DNA of 64,000 nucleotides, taken from positions 124,001 to 188,000 of the forward strand of contig JAYQTA010000002.1 of the NCBI GenBank assembly GCA_038147155.1. Reading direction: 5' to 3'. Of this stretch, positions 1-8,384 are shown in pieces. Origin of the DNA: Australimonas brisbanensis (GTDB taxonomy: Bacteria; Chloroflexota; Dehalococcoidia; Lucifugimonadales; Australimonadaceae). Both the position numbers and the translations under genes were made by a program. Below the pieces are notes generated by a model that saw nothing but the letters and a program-made list of their open reading frames with translations, did no database searches and had not been told where the DNA came from. Position 1 is the first letter of the stretch. Every line of letters starts with the position of its first letter.

Positions 1-909
1 CCCATGGTTCTGGCCATCGCCCTCGCGGGCGCCAGCGCATCCCTCTGGCACCCCCCGGCCATCTCCATGCTCACCACGCGCTTCCCGCGCCGCAAGGGGT
101 TCGTCATCGCCCTGCACGGGGCGGGCTCCGGCTCTGGCGAGACGCTGGGCCCCCTGGTGGTGGGGCTGGTGCTCACGGGCCTGCTGGCCGACGACTGGCG
201 CCGCTACACCCTCTGGTCCATGATCCCGGCGGTGCTCATCACCGGCTACCTCTACTACCTGCTCAAGGGCGGCCACCAGCCCCGGCCCCTGCCCGCAGAC
301 CACCACCGCGAGCCCACGCGCATGCTGGACTTCTACGGCCTGCTGCGCTACCCCGCTTACCGCTCCCTGGCCTACGCCAACTTCTCGCGCTCCTTCGCCC
401 ACTTCGGCCTGCTGGCGCTGCTGCCGGTCTACCTGGCCGAGGACCTGGGCATGAACAGCGCAGGGGTGGGCTTCCATGTGGGCCTGCTCACGGCCCTGGG
501 CGTGTTCGCCGGGCCGGTCTACGGCTACTTCTCCGACCGCATCGGGCGGCGGGCCCCCATCGTGGCCGCGTCCGTGGTCATCTTCGCCGCCATGACCCTC
601 ATGGGCGTGGTCCAGTCGGGGATCTTCTTCACCCTGGCGCTGGCAGCGGTGGGCATCTTCCTGTGGAGCGTGCAGGACATCATCAACGCCACCGCCATGG
701 ACGCCGCCCCTCCCGGCAAGGAGGGCACGGTGGTGGGCTTCATGTTCACCTCCTCCTTCGTGGGGGCCATCATCGCCCCGGGCCTGGAGGCCCTGGCGGT
801 GACGCTGTTCGACTCACGCCTCGCCATGTTCTTCCTGTCGGGCGCCGTCATGGCCCCGGCGGCTATCGTCCTCGCCCTGGCCCCGCTGCGGCGGGAAGGC
901 CAGGAGTAA
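1..909 (+). CDS. MFS transporter, 5' end outside the window
   Basis: Major facilitator superfamily permease. About 300 residues are visible against roughly 400 for the family, and the frame is open from the first base, so the N-terminal helices lie upstream of the window; the ATG at 4 is probably internal. About eight hydrophobic segments can be seen. The loop FSDRIGRRAP near residue 178 fits the MFS motif A pattern (G/S-x-x-x-D-R-x-G-R-R). The gene ends in TAA, 30 nt before the Ldh-family dehydrogenase, so the two may be co-transcribed, with the permease importing that enzyme's substrate or exporting its product. The substrate cannot be told from sequence; organic acid/MHS-like permeases of this kind often sit next to oxidoreductases. 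Confidence 0.85.
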   Translation, partial: PMVLAIALAGASASLWHPPAISMLTTRFPRRKGFVIALHGAGSGSGETLGPLVVGLVLTGLLADDWRRYTLWSMIPAVLITGYLYYLLKGGHQPRPLPADHHREPTRMLDFYGLLRYPAYRSLAYANFSRSFAHFGLLALLPVYLAEDLGMNSAGVGFHVGLLTALGVFAGPVYGYFSDRIGRRAPIVAASVVIFAAMTLMGVVQSGIFFTLALAAVGIFLWSVQDIINATAMDAAPPGKEGTVVGFMFTSSFVGAIIAPGLEALAVTLFDSRLAMFFLSGAVMAPAAIVLALAPLRREGQE

Positions 910-939
910 GCACCGCGCACCGCGCGCCGGGAGAGTGCC

Positions 940-2013
940 ATGACCACCCAGAACGCCAACATGCCCCACCGCCTGGACGCCGAGAAGCTGCGCCGGTTCA
1001 TCTCCGGCGTGCTTCAGGCCATGGAGGCCCCCGCAGCCGATGCCGACTTCGTGGGCGAGCTGCTGGTGGAGGCCGACCTGCGCGGCGTGGACTCCCACGG
1101 CGCAACGCGCCTGCCCGGCTATGTGGGGATGATCGACAACGGCCACCTGAACACCACCCCGGACATCAAGGTGCTGGCCGAGTTCGGCGCCACCACCCAC
1201 ATCGACGGGGACCTGGCCTTCGGCATGCTGGTGGCCCGCAAGGGCATGCGCATGGCCATGGAGAAGGCTCGCGAGCACGGCATCGCCATCTCCGTCACCC
1301 GCAATATGACCCACACGGGGTTGGTGGGCTACTACACCATGATGGCCGCCAGCGAGGGGCTCATCGGCCTGGCCATGAACAACGGGCCCACCATCGTCCC
1401 CCCCTACGGAGGCACCCAGCCGCTGTATGCCACCAACCCGTTCTCCGTCTCCTTCCCCGCCGCCCAGGGCGAGCCCATCGTGCTGGACATGGCCACCACC
1501 ATGGTGGCGGCGGGCCGCCTGCGCATCGCCGAGAAGCAGGGCCTCAAGGTGCCCACCACCTGGGGACTGGATCGGGAGGGCCGGCCCACCGAGGACCCCA
1601 CGGAGATCCTCCAGCACGGTCACCTGCAGTGGGCGGGTGGCTACAAGGGCTTCGGCATCGCCACCATGATCGAATCGCTCACGGGGCTCCTCTCCGGCGG
1701 CATATTCGGCCTGGACTCCCCGCCCCTCAAGCACTTCGGGCAGGACCCGCTGATGCAGTCGGGCTGCTACATCGCCATCGACCCCTCGCGCTTCGTGGGC
1801 ATGCCCGCCTACGGGGAGCGGGTGGACCGGCTCACCGGCATGATCAAGTCCGTCAGCCCCTTCCCCGGCGTGGAGAAAGTGATGGTGGCCGGGCAGCAGG
1901 AGTTCGAGCGCAAGCGCGAGCACCTGGCCCACGGCATCCCCACCTCCACCGCCGTCTACGGGGAGCTGGAGGGTCTCTCGCGCCGGTTCGGCGTCGCCTT
2001 CGACGTCGAATGA
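940..2013 (+). CDS. Ldh family (malate/lactate/sulfolactate-type) oxidoreductase
   Basis: NAD(P)-dependent 2-hydroxyacid dehydrogenase of the Ldh2/MDH2/YlbC/ComC fold, unrelated to classical Rossmann-type LDH. Family marks are DSHGATRLPGY near residues 50-60, the segment VTRNMTHTGLVGYY with its conserved His, NNGP near 147, FPAAQGEPIVLDMATTMVA near 180, and GGYKGFGIA near 235. The length of 357 residues is normal. The ATG at 940 follows GGGAG at a good distance. Members oxidise L-malate, L-lactate, (S)-sulfolactate, ureidoglycolate or 2,3-diketo-L-gulonate, and the substrate here is unresolved. The upstream MFS permease in the same orientation suggests a transport/oxidation pair. Confidence 0.85.
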   Translation: MTTQNANMPHRLDAEKLRRFISGVLQAMEAPAADADFVGELLVEADLRGVDSHGATRLPGYVGMIDNGHLNTTPDIKVLAEFGATTHIDGDLAFGMLVARKGMRMAMEKAREHGIAISVTRNMTHTGLVGYYTMMAASEGLIGLAMNNGPTIVPPYGGTQPLYATNPFSVSFPAAQGEPIVLDMATTMVAAGRLRIAEKQGLKVPTTWGLDREGRPTEDPTEILQHGHLQWAGGYKGFGIATMIESLTGLLSGGIFGLDSPPLKHFGQDPLMQSGCYIAIDPSRFVGMPAYGERVDRLTGMIKSVSPFPGVEKVMVAGQQEFERKREHLAHGIPTSTAVYGELEGLSRRFGVAFDVE

Positions 2014-2061
2014 GCAGGCGGTAGCCTGCTGCCGTGAGCGCGCTTGACTCCGGGAGCCCGT

Positions 2062-2067
2062 TACACT
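2062..2067 (+). promoter_or_regulatory. -10 box of a probable leaderless transcript
   Basis: TACACT ends exactly 6 nt before the ATG at 2074, which would place the transcription start on the A of the start codon. There is no Shine-Dalgarno sequence before the lipoprotein gene. A TTGACT lies only 12 nt upstream of the hexamer, too close to be its -35 box. Confidence 0.45.
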
Positions 2068-2073
2068 TTCCCA

Positions 2074-4479
2074 ATGCATCCGCCACGCATCATCGCCGCC
2101 GCACTGGGCCTGTTGGCCCTTGCGGCGTGCGCCCTCCCCACGGCCTCCCCCTCCGCCACGCCCACTCCCGCGCCCACGCCGACGCCGGGCCCCACCGCCA
2201 CACCCACGCCGACACCCACCCCACGCCCCACACCCACGCCGCAGCCCACCCTGGCCCCGGATGACCGGCCGCAGACGGGGGCGAACCTGCGCCCCCTGAA
2301 CCAGGACTGGCCCGTGCCCGCCGCCGTGAGCCCCGTGGCCGCCTCCAGGACGGGAGGGGCCGTGCAGGCGCAGGGCCCGGTGTACGTGCGCTGGGCGGTG
2401 GAGAACGCCGGGGCCGAGGCGCTGGATGCCCCCTTCCACGTGGACATCTACGTTGATGAGGTGTTCGTGAACCGCTGGGCGGGCTCGCAGGTGCGGGCGG
2501 GCGGCTGGGTGCAGGTGGAGGGCTGGGACGGGCTCCCCGGTGCGCTGCGCCTCACGCCAGGCACGCACACCCTGCGGCTGGTGGCCGACCCGCTGAATCT
2601 AGTGCGGGAGACGGACGAGACGGATAACGTCTACGAGACCACGTTCACCGTGGAAGGGGAGCCCGCGCCCCGGCCCACCGCCGGGCGCATGCCCGACCTG
2701 GTGGTGGGCACGCCGGACGAATGGGACGTCAGCGTGGTGCTCACCTCCTACCCCGGCCAGGACACCCGCCCAGGGCCGCTGTCGGTGGATGTGGCCACGG
2801 TGGTGCGCTATGGCCTGCACAACCAGGGCCCCGTCTCGGTGCTGGACGGGCCGGTGGTGCACGTGTACGTGGACGGCGCGCTGGTTCGGCGCGACGACTG
2901 GACCTGGCTCCTGGCCGGGTCGTGGCTGGAGTCCAAGGCGTGGGACGGGTTGCTCTCCACCTTGCGCGTGGCACCTGGCGAGCACACGGTGCGCATCGTC
3001 GCCGACCCTGGTGACCTGGTGGCCGAGGCGAACGAGACGAATAACGAGGTGACCGTGACGGCGCTTTGGGGTTCCGGCCCCGTGCCCGCCGCGCCACTGG
3101 AGCCGCTGCCCCCCGAGCCCACCGCGCCCGCACCTCTCACGCTGCCCAACCTGGTGCCTGCCTGGCGCTACGGCACCGGCGGGCCTATCACCGCCTCAAC
3201 GTTGAGAGACACCGACACCGCTGACCCCCTGGTGGCGGGCGGCCCCGCCTACCTCGACCTGGCGGTAGAGAACGTGAGCGCCGTGACGGCGGGTGGCTTC
3301 TCGATGGCCCTCTATCTGGACGGAGCGCTGGTGAACACGGAACGGTTCGCGAACCGCCTGCGCCCCGGCTTCGTCTCCTGGGTGAACGACTGGGCCGGGC
3401 TGTCCGGAGCCAACGGCCCGGCGGCAGGAGCGCACACCCTGCGGTTGGTGGTGGACCCGGAGAACGAGGTCGCCGAGGCCAACGAGACGGACAACGTCTT
3501 CGAGATGACGCTCACCTGGCACGCCACCACGCCCCCGGCGTCCACGCCCACCACCTACACCACGGCGCAGTTGGACGCGCTGCTGGCGGGGTTGGCGGAG
3601 GCGCTGGACGACCAGCGTCCCGTGCTGGGCGAGGGGGGGTCGGGGCGCACCGCTGACGCGCTGCGCTACGCCGAGGCGGCCTACTACCTGCTGACGGGGC
3701 GCTCGTTGGCCGCAGAGCCCATCGACGTCCGCCTCTTCGACCGGGCGGGATACGAAGCGTGGGTGGACCTGCTATACGCGGACGATTTCGCCACTGCTGC
3801 ACCCTCCGAATACCCGGAGGTGCTGGCGCGGCGGGAGAAGATGAAGAGGGAGAACCCGGCGTTCAAGTCGCGCCACCTCGGCCGCATCAGCGTGGCGGTG
3901 GACGCCGAACGCCCCTTCGACGACGTGCTCGATTCCCTGGCGCACGAACTGGGGCACGCCCTCCAGGACCTGGAGAACCCCGGCCAGACCGAGGCCCCGG
4001 ACACGGCCGCCATGTCCGGCCTGCACGAGGCGCAGGCCCAGGTGTTCCAGCGGGCGTGGTGGTTGCGGGTGGAGGAGCGCACCGGCCTGCGGGTGATGCG
4101 CTATCCCGCCCACGCCGGGTTTAGCGAACTGGCGCGGCACTGGCTGGACGGCTACTACGCCGACCAGCAAACCTCCGAGCATGCGCTGGGCTACCTGCTG
4201 GCGTGGGCCGCGGCGCTGGCGGACGTGCCGCTGATTCCCCTCAACAACCAGCTGCGCGAGCAGGGGGCCCTGGACGCGGACGGTGCGCAGGAGCTGTTCG
4301 CCCACCTGGTGGCGCTGGACCCGTCCATCGTGGACGCCTACGTGGCCGAGCGGATCGCCATCTTCGAGCAGATGCGCCCGCTGGTGGAGCAACTGGTGCT
4401 GGGCCGCCTGGAGCACGGCCTCGCCCCCGCGGACGAGGGCGCGGTGTACCTGCGCGCGCCCGCCCTGCTGGTTCCCTAG
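2074..4479 (+). CDS. Lipoprotein with three CARDB-like domains and a C-terminal HExxH domain
   Basis: Secreted lipoprotein of 801 residues. The signal peptide ends in a lipobox, LALAAC, with the lipidated Cys at residue 19. A Thr/Pro-rich linker to about residue 65 probably spans the envelope. Three Ig-like CARDB repeats follow (about 101-196, 237-330 and 391-484), each ending in the pattern RLVxDPxNxVxExxETDN. The C-terminal 300 residues carry LAHELGHALQDLE (HELGH at 624-628), a zinc-metalloprotease-type HExxH motif, with a run of Glu/His-containing helices behind it that could give the third ligand. A TTG at 2044 is in frame, but the ATG at 2074 starts the signal peptide properly and has a -10 box 6 nt before it. 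It meets the next gene tail to tail with no gap. The role is inferred: surface adhesion or peptidase. Confidence 0.8.
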   Translation: MHPPRIIAAALGLLALAACALPTASPSATPTPAPTPTPGPTATPTPTPTPRPTPTPQPTLAPDDRPQTGANLRPLNQDWPVPAAVSPVAASRTGGAVQAQGPVYVRWAVENAGAEALDAPFHVDIYVDEVFVNRWAGSQVRAGGWVQVEGWDGLPGALRLTPGTHTLRLVADPLNLVRETDETDNVYETTFTVEGEPAPRPTAGRMPDLVVGTPDEWDVSVVLTSYPGQDTRPGPLSVDVATVVRYGLHNQGPVSVLDGPVVHVYVDGALVRRDDWTWLLAGSWLESKAWDGLLSTLRVAPGEHTVRIVADPGDLVAEANETNNEVTVTALWGSGPVPAAPLEPLPPEPTAPAPLTLPNLVPAWRYGTGGPITASTLRDTDTADPLVAGGPAYLDLAVENVSAVTAGGFSMALYLDGALVNTERFANRLRPGFVSWVNDWAGLSGANGPAAGAHTLRLVVDPENEVAEANETDNVFEMTLTWHATTPPASTPTTYTTAQLDALLAGLAEALDDQRPVLGEGGSGRTADALRYAEAAYYLLTGRSLAAEPIDVRLFDRAGYEAWVDLLYADDFATAAPSEYPEVLARREKMKRENPAFKSRHLGRISVAVDAERPFDDVLDSLAHELGHALQDLENPGQTEAPDTAAMSGLHEAQAQVFQRAWWLRVEERTGLRVMRYPAHAGFSELARHWLDGYYADQQTSEHALGYLLAWAAALADVPLIPLNNQLREQGALDADGAQELFAHLVALDPSIVDAYVAERIAIFEQMRPLVEQLVLGRLEHGLAPADEGAVYLRAPALLVP

Positions 4480-5223
4480 TTAGAGCGAGCCGGCGGTGAG
4501 CGCCCTGATCAGCGCCCACGACTCGGCGGGCTTGCGCTTCATGGCGCTGAATTCGGTGCCCGCGAATATCTGCAGACGCGAGTTGGGGAAGAGGCCGTGC
4601 AGGTCCACGCTGTGGCTCACGGGGTGCTGTGGCTCATCCACATCGCCCCGCAGCAGCAGCACCGGCGCCTCCACCTTCGGGGCCAGCGGGCGCAGGTCGT
4701 AGAAGGCGTGGTAGTCGGCGCGCCCGTGCAGCTCCACGTAGAAGCGGTTCACGTCCAGCGCGTCCTCGCCGTGGTAGGAGCGCAGCCGCTCGCGCGCCTC
4801 CGGGGTGATGTTGGCGGGGTCGGCCTGCCTGCGCCGGTGTTCGTCGCCCGAGGGCTCCGAGTAGGCGATGACCGCGTTGAGCGTCAGGCTCTTCACGCGC
4901 TCCGGGTGGTCGTGGGCGAAGCGGGTGATGATGCGGGTGCCCAGGGTCTCGGCGGCCAGATGCACCGCGTCCAGACCCAGCTGGTCTAGGAACGCGCCCA
5001 GGTCCTCCACCCAGGTGTCCGGCTCCACGTCGAAGGTGTGCTCCGAGTCAGCCATGCCGCGCACGTCGGGCATGATGACCCGGAACCCGGCGGCGTTGGC
5101 CTCCATGTGGGCCACCCAGGACTTGGCAGAGTCGAAGCGGGTCGAGGCCAGGAAGATGAGGGGCGTGCCGTGGCCCACCTCCTCGTAGTGGTGGCGGTAG
5201 CCGTTGAGCTGGATGTCAGGCAC
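4480..5223 (-). CDS. Alpha/beta hydrolase-fold protein lacking Ser and His of the triad
   Basis: 247 residues with the alpha/beta hydrolase order: oxyanion-type strand GTPLIFLAS, then FRVIMPDVRG, then the elbow region, then VLLLRGDVDEP near the acidic residue site. The GTG start at 5223 is chosen because AGGAGG lies 6 nt upstream; an ATG 39 nt further up has no such site. The nucleophile elbow, normally G-x-S-x-G, reads A-E-T-L-G at residues 91-95. The usual C-terminal A-G-H reads A-G-T before EFSAMKRKPAE. Both Ser and His therefore appear to be missing, so ordinary esterase or dehalogenase chemistry is unlikely. It may be a non-hydrolytic member such as a cofactor-free oxygenase/lyase-like or binding protein. 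It is transcribed alone, divergent from acetyl-CoA synthetase. Confidence 0.75.
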   Translation of the reverse strand: MPDIQLNGYRHHYEEVGHGTPLIFLASTRFDSAKSWVAHMEANAAGFRVIMPDVRGMADSEHTFDVEPDTWVEDLGAFLDQLGLDAVHLAAETLGTRIITRFAHDHPERVKSLTLNAVIAYSEPSGDEHRRRQADPANITPEARERLRSYHGEDALDVNRFYVELHGRADYHAFYDLRPLAPKVEAPVLLLRGDVDEPQHPVSHSVDLHGLFPNSRLQIFAGTEFSAMKRKPAESWALIRALTAGSL

Positions 5224-5391
5224 GGGAAGCCTCCTGCGGTTGGGTCGCCCCGTAGGGTACATGGAGTTGCCACTGCAGGGGAGACCGGGTGCGTCCGGGC
5301 TAGAGGGGTGCAGTGGGGGCCGGGGGCGCGGGGCCGAAGGGCCCCCGGAAGGAAGCGTTTCATCGTAGGCCCCTTCGGAGGCCGCCTGGGG

Positions 5392-5445
5392 TTCGGCGCG
5401 CAGCGCCCAGGGAGTGCCCCCCTTGAGACGAGCCAGCGGGGCGCG
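5392..5445 (+). repeat. Intergenic palindromic repeat, copy A
   Basis: Copy of the dispersed element found six times in this window. It carries GGCGCGCAGCGCC followed by a short inverted pair around GGGAGTGCCCC, then TTGAGACGAG. It lies between divergent genes and ends at the -35 box of the acetyl-CoA synthetase promoter. Just upstream, 5326-5350 holds another GC-rich inverted repeat of the GGGGCC/GGCCCC kind. Confidence 0.6.
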
Positions 5446-5446
5446 C

Positions 5447-5475
5447 TTGCGAGCCCCATGAGCCCCGCCTACACT
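5447..5475 (+). promoter_or_regulatory. Sigma-70-like promoter of acetyl-CoA synthetase
   Basis: TTGCGA at 5447-5452 and TACACT at 5470-5475 are separated by 17 nt. The predicted start near 5482 leaves a leader of about 38 nt that carries CCAGGAGG before the ATG at 5520. Confidence 0.5.
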
Positions 5476-5519
5476 GCGGTCCGCCCCCGCCGGGCACCGG
5501 CGGGGCCAGGAGGCGCGCC

Positions 5520-7274
5520 ATGGTGATGCACCACCCCACCATCCACAAGAAGCCCGCGTCGTTCCCCGTGCCGGCCAACCTGGCCGACTACGGCGCGGCC
5601 CGCCAAAGCCTCTCCTGGGAGTCCATCGAGCAGGAGCTGGACTGGCTCCCCGGCGGGGGGCTCAACATCGCCCACGAGGCCTTCGACCGCCACGTCGCCC
5701 ACGGCCACGGCGCCAAGAACGCGCTGCTGTGGGAGGGGAAGAACGGCGAGCAGGAGACTTACACCTACGCCGACATGGCGCGCCTGACCGACCGGGTCGC
5801 CAACATGTTCACGGGGCTGGGCCTGAAGAAGGGCGAGCGGGTGTTCACCTTCATGGAGCGCATCCCGGAGAACTACCTGGCCATCTTCGGGGCGCTCAAG
5901 GCGGGCCTGGTGGCGGGGCCCCTCTTCTCCGCCTTCGGCCCCGACCCGGTGAAGGACCGCCTCGAGGGCTCCGGCGCCACGGTGCTGGTGACCCAGCCGG
6001 AACTGCGCAAGAAGGTGGCCGGCATCCTGCCCCTGCTCCCGGCGCTCAAGCACGTCATCGTGGTGAACCGGCAGGGGCGGCCCAACGGGGAGATGGCTGC
6101 GGGCGATAAGGACTGGAACACGCTGATGGCGTCGGCCAAGGACGAGTTCGGGCCCCTGTCCACCAGCCGCGATGACTACTCCATCATGCATTACACCTCC
6201 GGCACCACCGGCAAGCCCAAGGGCGCGGTGCACCGGCACAACTCGGTGGTTCAGCAGTACGCCACGGGCAAGTGGTGTCTGGACCTGCACTTCGAGGACG
6301 TTTACTGGTGCACGGCGGACCCGGGCTGGGTCACCGGCACCTCCTACGGCATGATCGCCCCCTGGACCAACGGGGTGACCCAGGTCATCTACGAGGGCGG
6401 CTTCTCCGCCCGCAAGTGGTACCAGATCCTCCAGGACTACAACGTCACGGTCTGGTACACAGCCCCCACGGCCATCCGCATGCTCATGAAGTCCGGCTCG
6501 GAGTTGCCCAAGACGTTCAAGACGCCGAATCTGCGGTTCATCGCCTCCGTCGGCGAGCCGCTCAACCCCGAGGGCGTGGTGTGGGGGGAGGAGGCCTTCG
6601 GCCTGCCCATCCACGACAACTGGTGGCAGACCGAGACGGGCGCCATCATGATCGCCAACTACAACTGCATGGACATCAAGCCCGGCTCCATGGGCCGTCC
6701 CATCCCCGGTATCGAGCCCGGCATCATCGACGCCGAGGGCAACGAACTGCCCGACGGAGAGACGGGCAACCTGGCGGTGCGCGTCAAGTGGCCGTCCATG
6801 TTCCAGACCTACTGGCACGACGAGGAGCGTTTCAACTCGCGGTTCGTGAAGGACTGGTACATCACGGGCGATGAGGCCGTGCGCGACGCCGACGGCTACT
6901 ACTGGTTCGTGGGCCGCTCCGACGACGTCATCAACACCGCCGGGCACCTGGTGGGCCCCTTCGAGGTGGAGAGCGCGCTCATCGAGCACCCCGCCGTGGC
7001 TGAGGCCGGGGTCATCGGCAAGCCCGACCCCATCGCCATGGAGGTGGTGAAGGCGTTCGTCTCCCTCAAGGAGGGGTTCGCCCCCTCGGACGCGCTGCGG
7101 CGTGAGCTCATCGGCTTCGCTCGCCAGAAGCTGGCGGCGGCCGTTGCCCCGCGCGAGATAGAGATCGTGGACTCGCTGCCCAAGACACGCTCCGGCAAGA
7201 TCATGCGCCGCCTGCTCAAGGCGCGTGAGCTGGGGCTGCCCGAGGGCGACACCTCCACGCTGGAAGAGGACTAG
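5520..7274 (+). CDS. acsA: Acetyl-CoA synthetase (short AcsA type)
   Basis: Adenylate-forming acyl-CoA ligase of 584 residues that activates acetate (or another short acid) with ATP and CoA. Core motifs are all present: YTSGTTGKPKGAVH for the phosphate loop near 220, WWQTETG near 372, the hinge/acceptor region YITGDEAVRD near 448, VGRSDDVINTAGH, and the catalytic lysine segment PKTRSGKIMRR near 560. The length fits the Bacillus AcsA type rather than the roughly 650-residue enterobacterial Acs. AGGAGG precedes the ATG at 5520. The stop overlaps the start of the next gene (TAGTG), so translation is probably coupled to the 2-hydroxyacid dehydrogenase. Propionate as substrate cannot be excluded. 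Confidence 0.9.
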   Translation: MVMHHPTIHKKPASFPVPANLADYGAARQSLSWESIEQELDWLPGGGLNIAHEAFDRHVAHGHGAKNALLWEGKNGEQETYTYADMARLTDRVANMFTGLGLKKGERVFTFMERIPENYLAIFGALKAGLVAGPLFSAFGPDPVKDRLEGSGATVLVTQPELRKKVAGILPLLPALKHVIVVNRQGRPNGEMAAGDKDWNTLMASAKDEFGPLSTSRDDYSIMHYTSGTTGKPKGAVHRHNSVVQQYATGKWCLDLHFEDVYWCTADPGWVTGTSYGMIAPWTNGVTQVIYEGGFSARKWYQILQDYNVTVWYTAPTAIRMLMKSGSELPKTFKTPNLRFIASVGEPLNPEGVVWGEEAFGLPIHDNWWQTETGAIMIANYNCMDIKPGSMGRPIPGIEPGIIDAEGNELPDGETGNLAVRVKWPSMFQTYWHDEERFNSRFVKDWYITGDEAVRDADGYYWFVGRSDDVINTAGHLVGPFEVESALIEHPAVAEAGVIGKPDPIAMEVVKAFVSLKEGFAPSDALRRELIGFARQKLAAAVAPREIEIVDSLPKTRSGKIMRRLLKARELGLPEGDTSTLEED

Positions 7275-8350
7275 TGGGGCTGCCGCCAGCCCCCCAGCGC
7301 CTGAACGTGCTGTTCCTCCAGGACGGCTCCCCGCCCCTGGAGCAGGTGCGCGCCATCGCCCCCGAGCGCCTCAGCGTCGCTCAGCTGCCGCCCGGCTCGG
7401 TGGTGGCGGATGCCGAGGCGGACATGCACCCGCCCACGGGCGGCCTGGCCAGGCGCCGCCCTTGGCAGACGGACGCGCCGACCGCCGAGCGCGAACGGCT
7501 GCTGGCCGAGGCGCACGTGTTGGTGTGCGGCCTGCCCTACCCCTTCCAGCTGCGCGAGCGCATGCCCAACCTGCGCTGGGTGCAGTACGTGTACGCGGGC
7601 GTGTCCGACTTCCGGCACTGCGACCTGTGGGGCGCGGGGATCCCCGTGGCCTCCGGACGCGGGTACGTGGAGGCACTGCCCATCGCCGAGATGCTCATGG
7701 CGGCGCTCCTGCACTTCGGCAAGAACCTGGGCCTGGCGCAGACCCAGACCCAGGCCGGGCACGTGGACCGCACCCCCTACCGGCTCAGGCTCATCGCGGG
7801 CAAGACGCTGTGCATCGTGGGCCTGGGCGGCATCGGCCAGGAGACGGCGCGCCTGGCCAAGGGGCTGGGGTTGCGCGTCGTCGGCACGCGCCGGGCCGTG
7901 GCTCCCGGTGAGTCCATGCCCAACGTGGACGTGCTGGCGCCCATGGACGGCCTGCCCGCGCTGCTGGAGGAAGCCGACTACGTCGCCGTCTGCGCACCGC
8001 TCACCCCGGCGACGGAGAGCCTGTTCAACGCGGAGGCCTTCGCGCGAATGAAGGACGGCGCGGTGCTGATGAACGTGGCACGCGGGGAGCTGGTGGACGA
8101 GGGGGCGCTCAAGGACGCCCTGCGCTCCGGCAGGCTGAGCGGGCTGTATACGGACGTTTTCCGCGACGAGACGGCCCGCCAGCCGGATCCGGAGCTGATG
8201 GCGCTGCCCAACGTGCTCATCACCCCGCACAACTCCGGCGCGGTGGACGTGCGCCACGCCTTCTCCACCGAACTGCTCAAGCGCAACCTGGCCCACGACC
8301 TGGCGGGCGAGCCGCTGGAGAACCTGGTGGACTGGACGCGCGGTTACTAG
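7274..8350 (+). CDS. D-isomer-specific 2-hydroxyacid dehydrogenase
   Basis: NAD(P)-dependent reduction of a 2-keto acid or oxidation of a 2-hydroxy acid. The C-terminal Rossmann domain shows GLGGIGQETARLAKGLG near 178 and the catalytic set: Arg in NVARGELVDE, Glu in DVFRDETARQ and His in ITPHNSG. The length of 358 is slightly above the roughly 320 norm because of an N-terminal stretch. The GTG at 7274 shares its G with the acsA stop codon, and GAAGAGGA just upstream can serve as ribosome binding site. The substrate-binding domain carries PYPFQLRERMPNLRWVQ, typical of the glyoxylate/hydroxypyruvate reductase-like branch. Substrate unresolved. Confidence 0.85.
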   Translation: MGLPPAPQRLNVLFLQDGSPPLEQVRAIAPERLSVAQLPPGSVVADAEADMHPPTGGLARRRPWQTDAPTAERERLLAEAHVLVCGLPYPFQLRERMPNLRWVQYVYAGVSDFRHCDLWGAGIPVASGRGYVEALPIAEMLMAALLHFGKNLGLAQTQTQAGHVDRTPYRLRLIAGKTLCIVGLGGIGQETARLAKGLGLRVVGTRRAVAPGESMPNVDVLAPMDGLPALLEEADYVAVCAPLTPATESLFNAEAFARMKDGAVLMNVARGELVDEGALKDALRSGRLSGLYTDVFRDETARQPDPELMALPNVLITPHNSGAVDVRHAFSTELLKRNLAHDLAGEPLENLVDWTRGY

Positions 8351-8384
8351 ATCCCCTGACCTTCCCCCAGGAGCAAGCCACCCC

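Noticed and set aside
2044..2073. TTG start for the lipoprotein 10 codons upstream
   Set aside because: It would put charged and polar residues before the signal peptide, and the -10 box and lipobox fit the ATG at 2074.
5392..5445. CRISPR array suspected from repeated GC-rich units
   Set aside because: Units are not evenly spaced, are scattered over 55 kb, and no cas genes are present.
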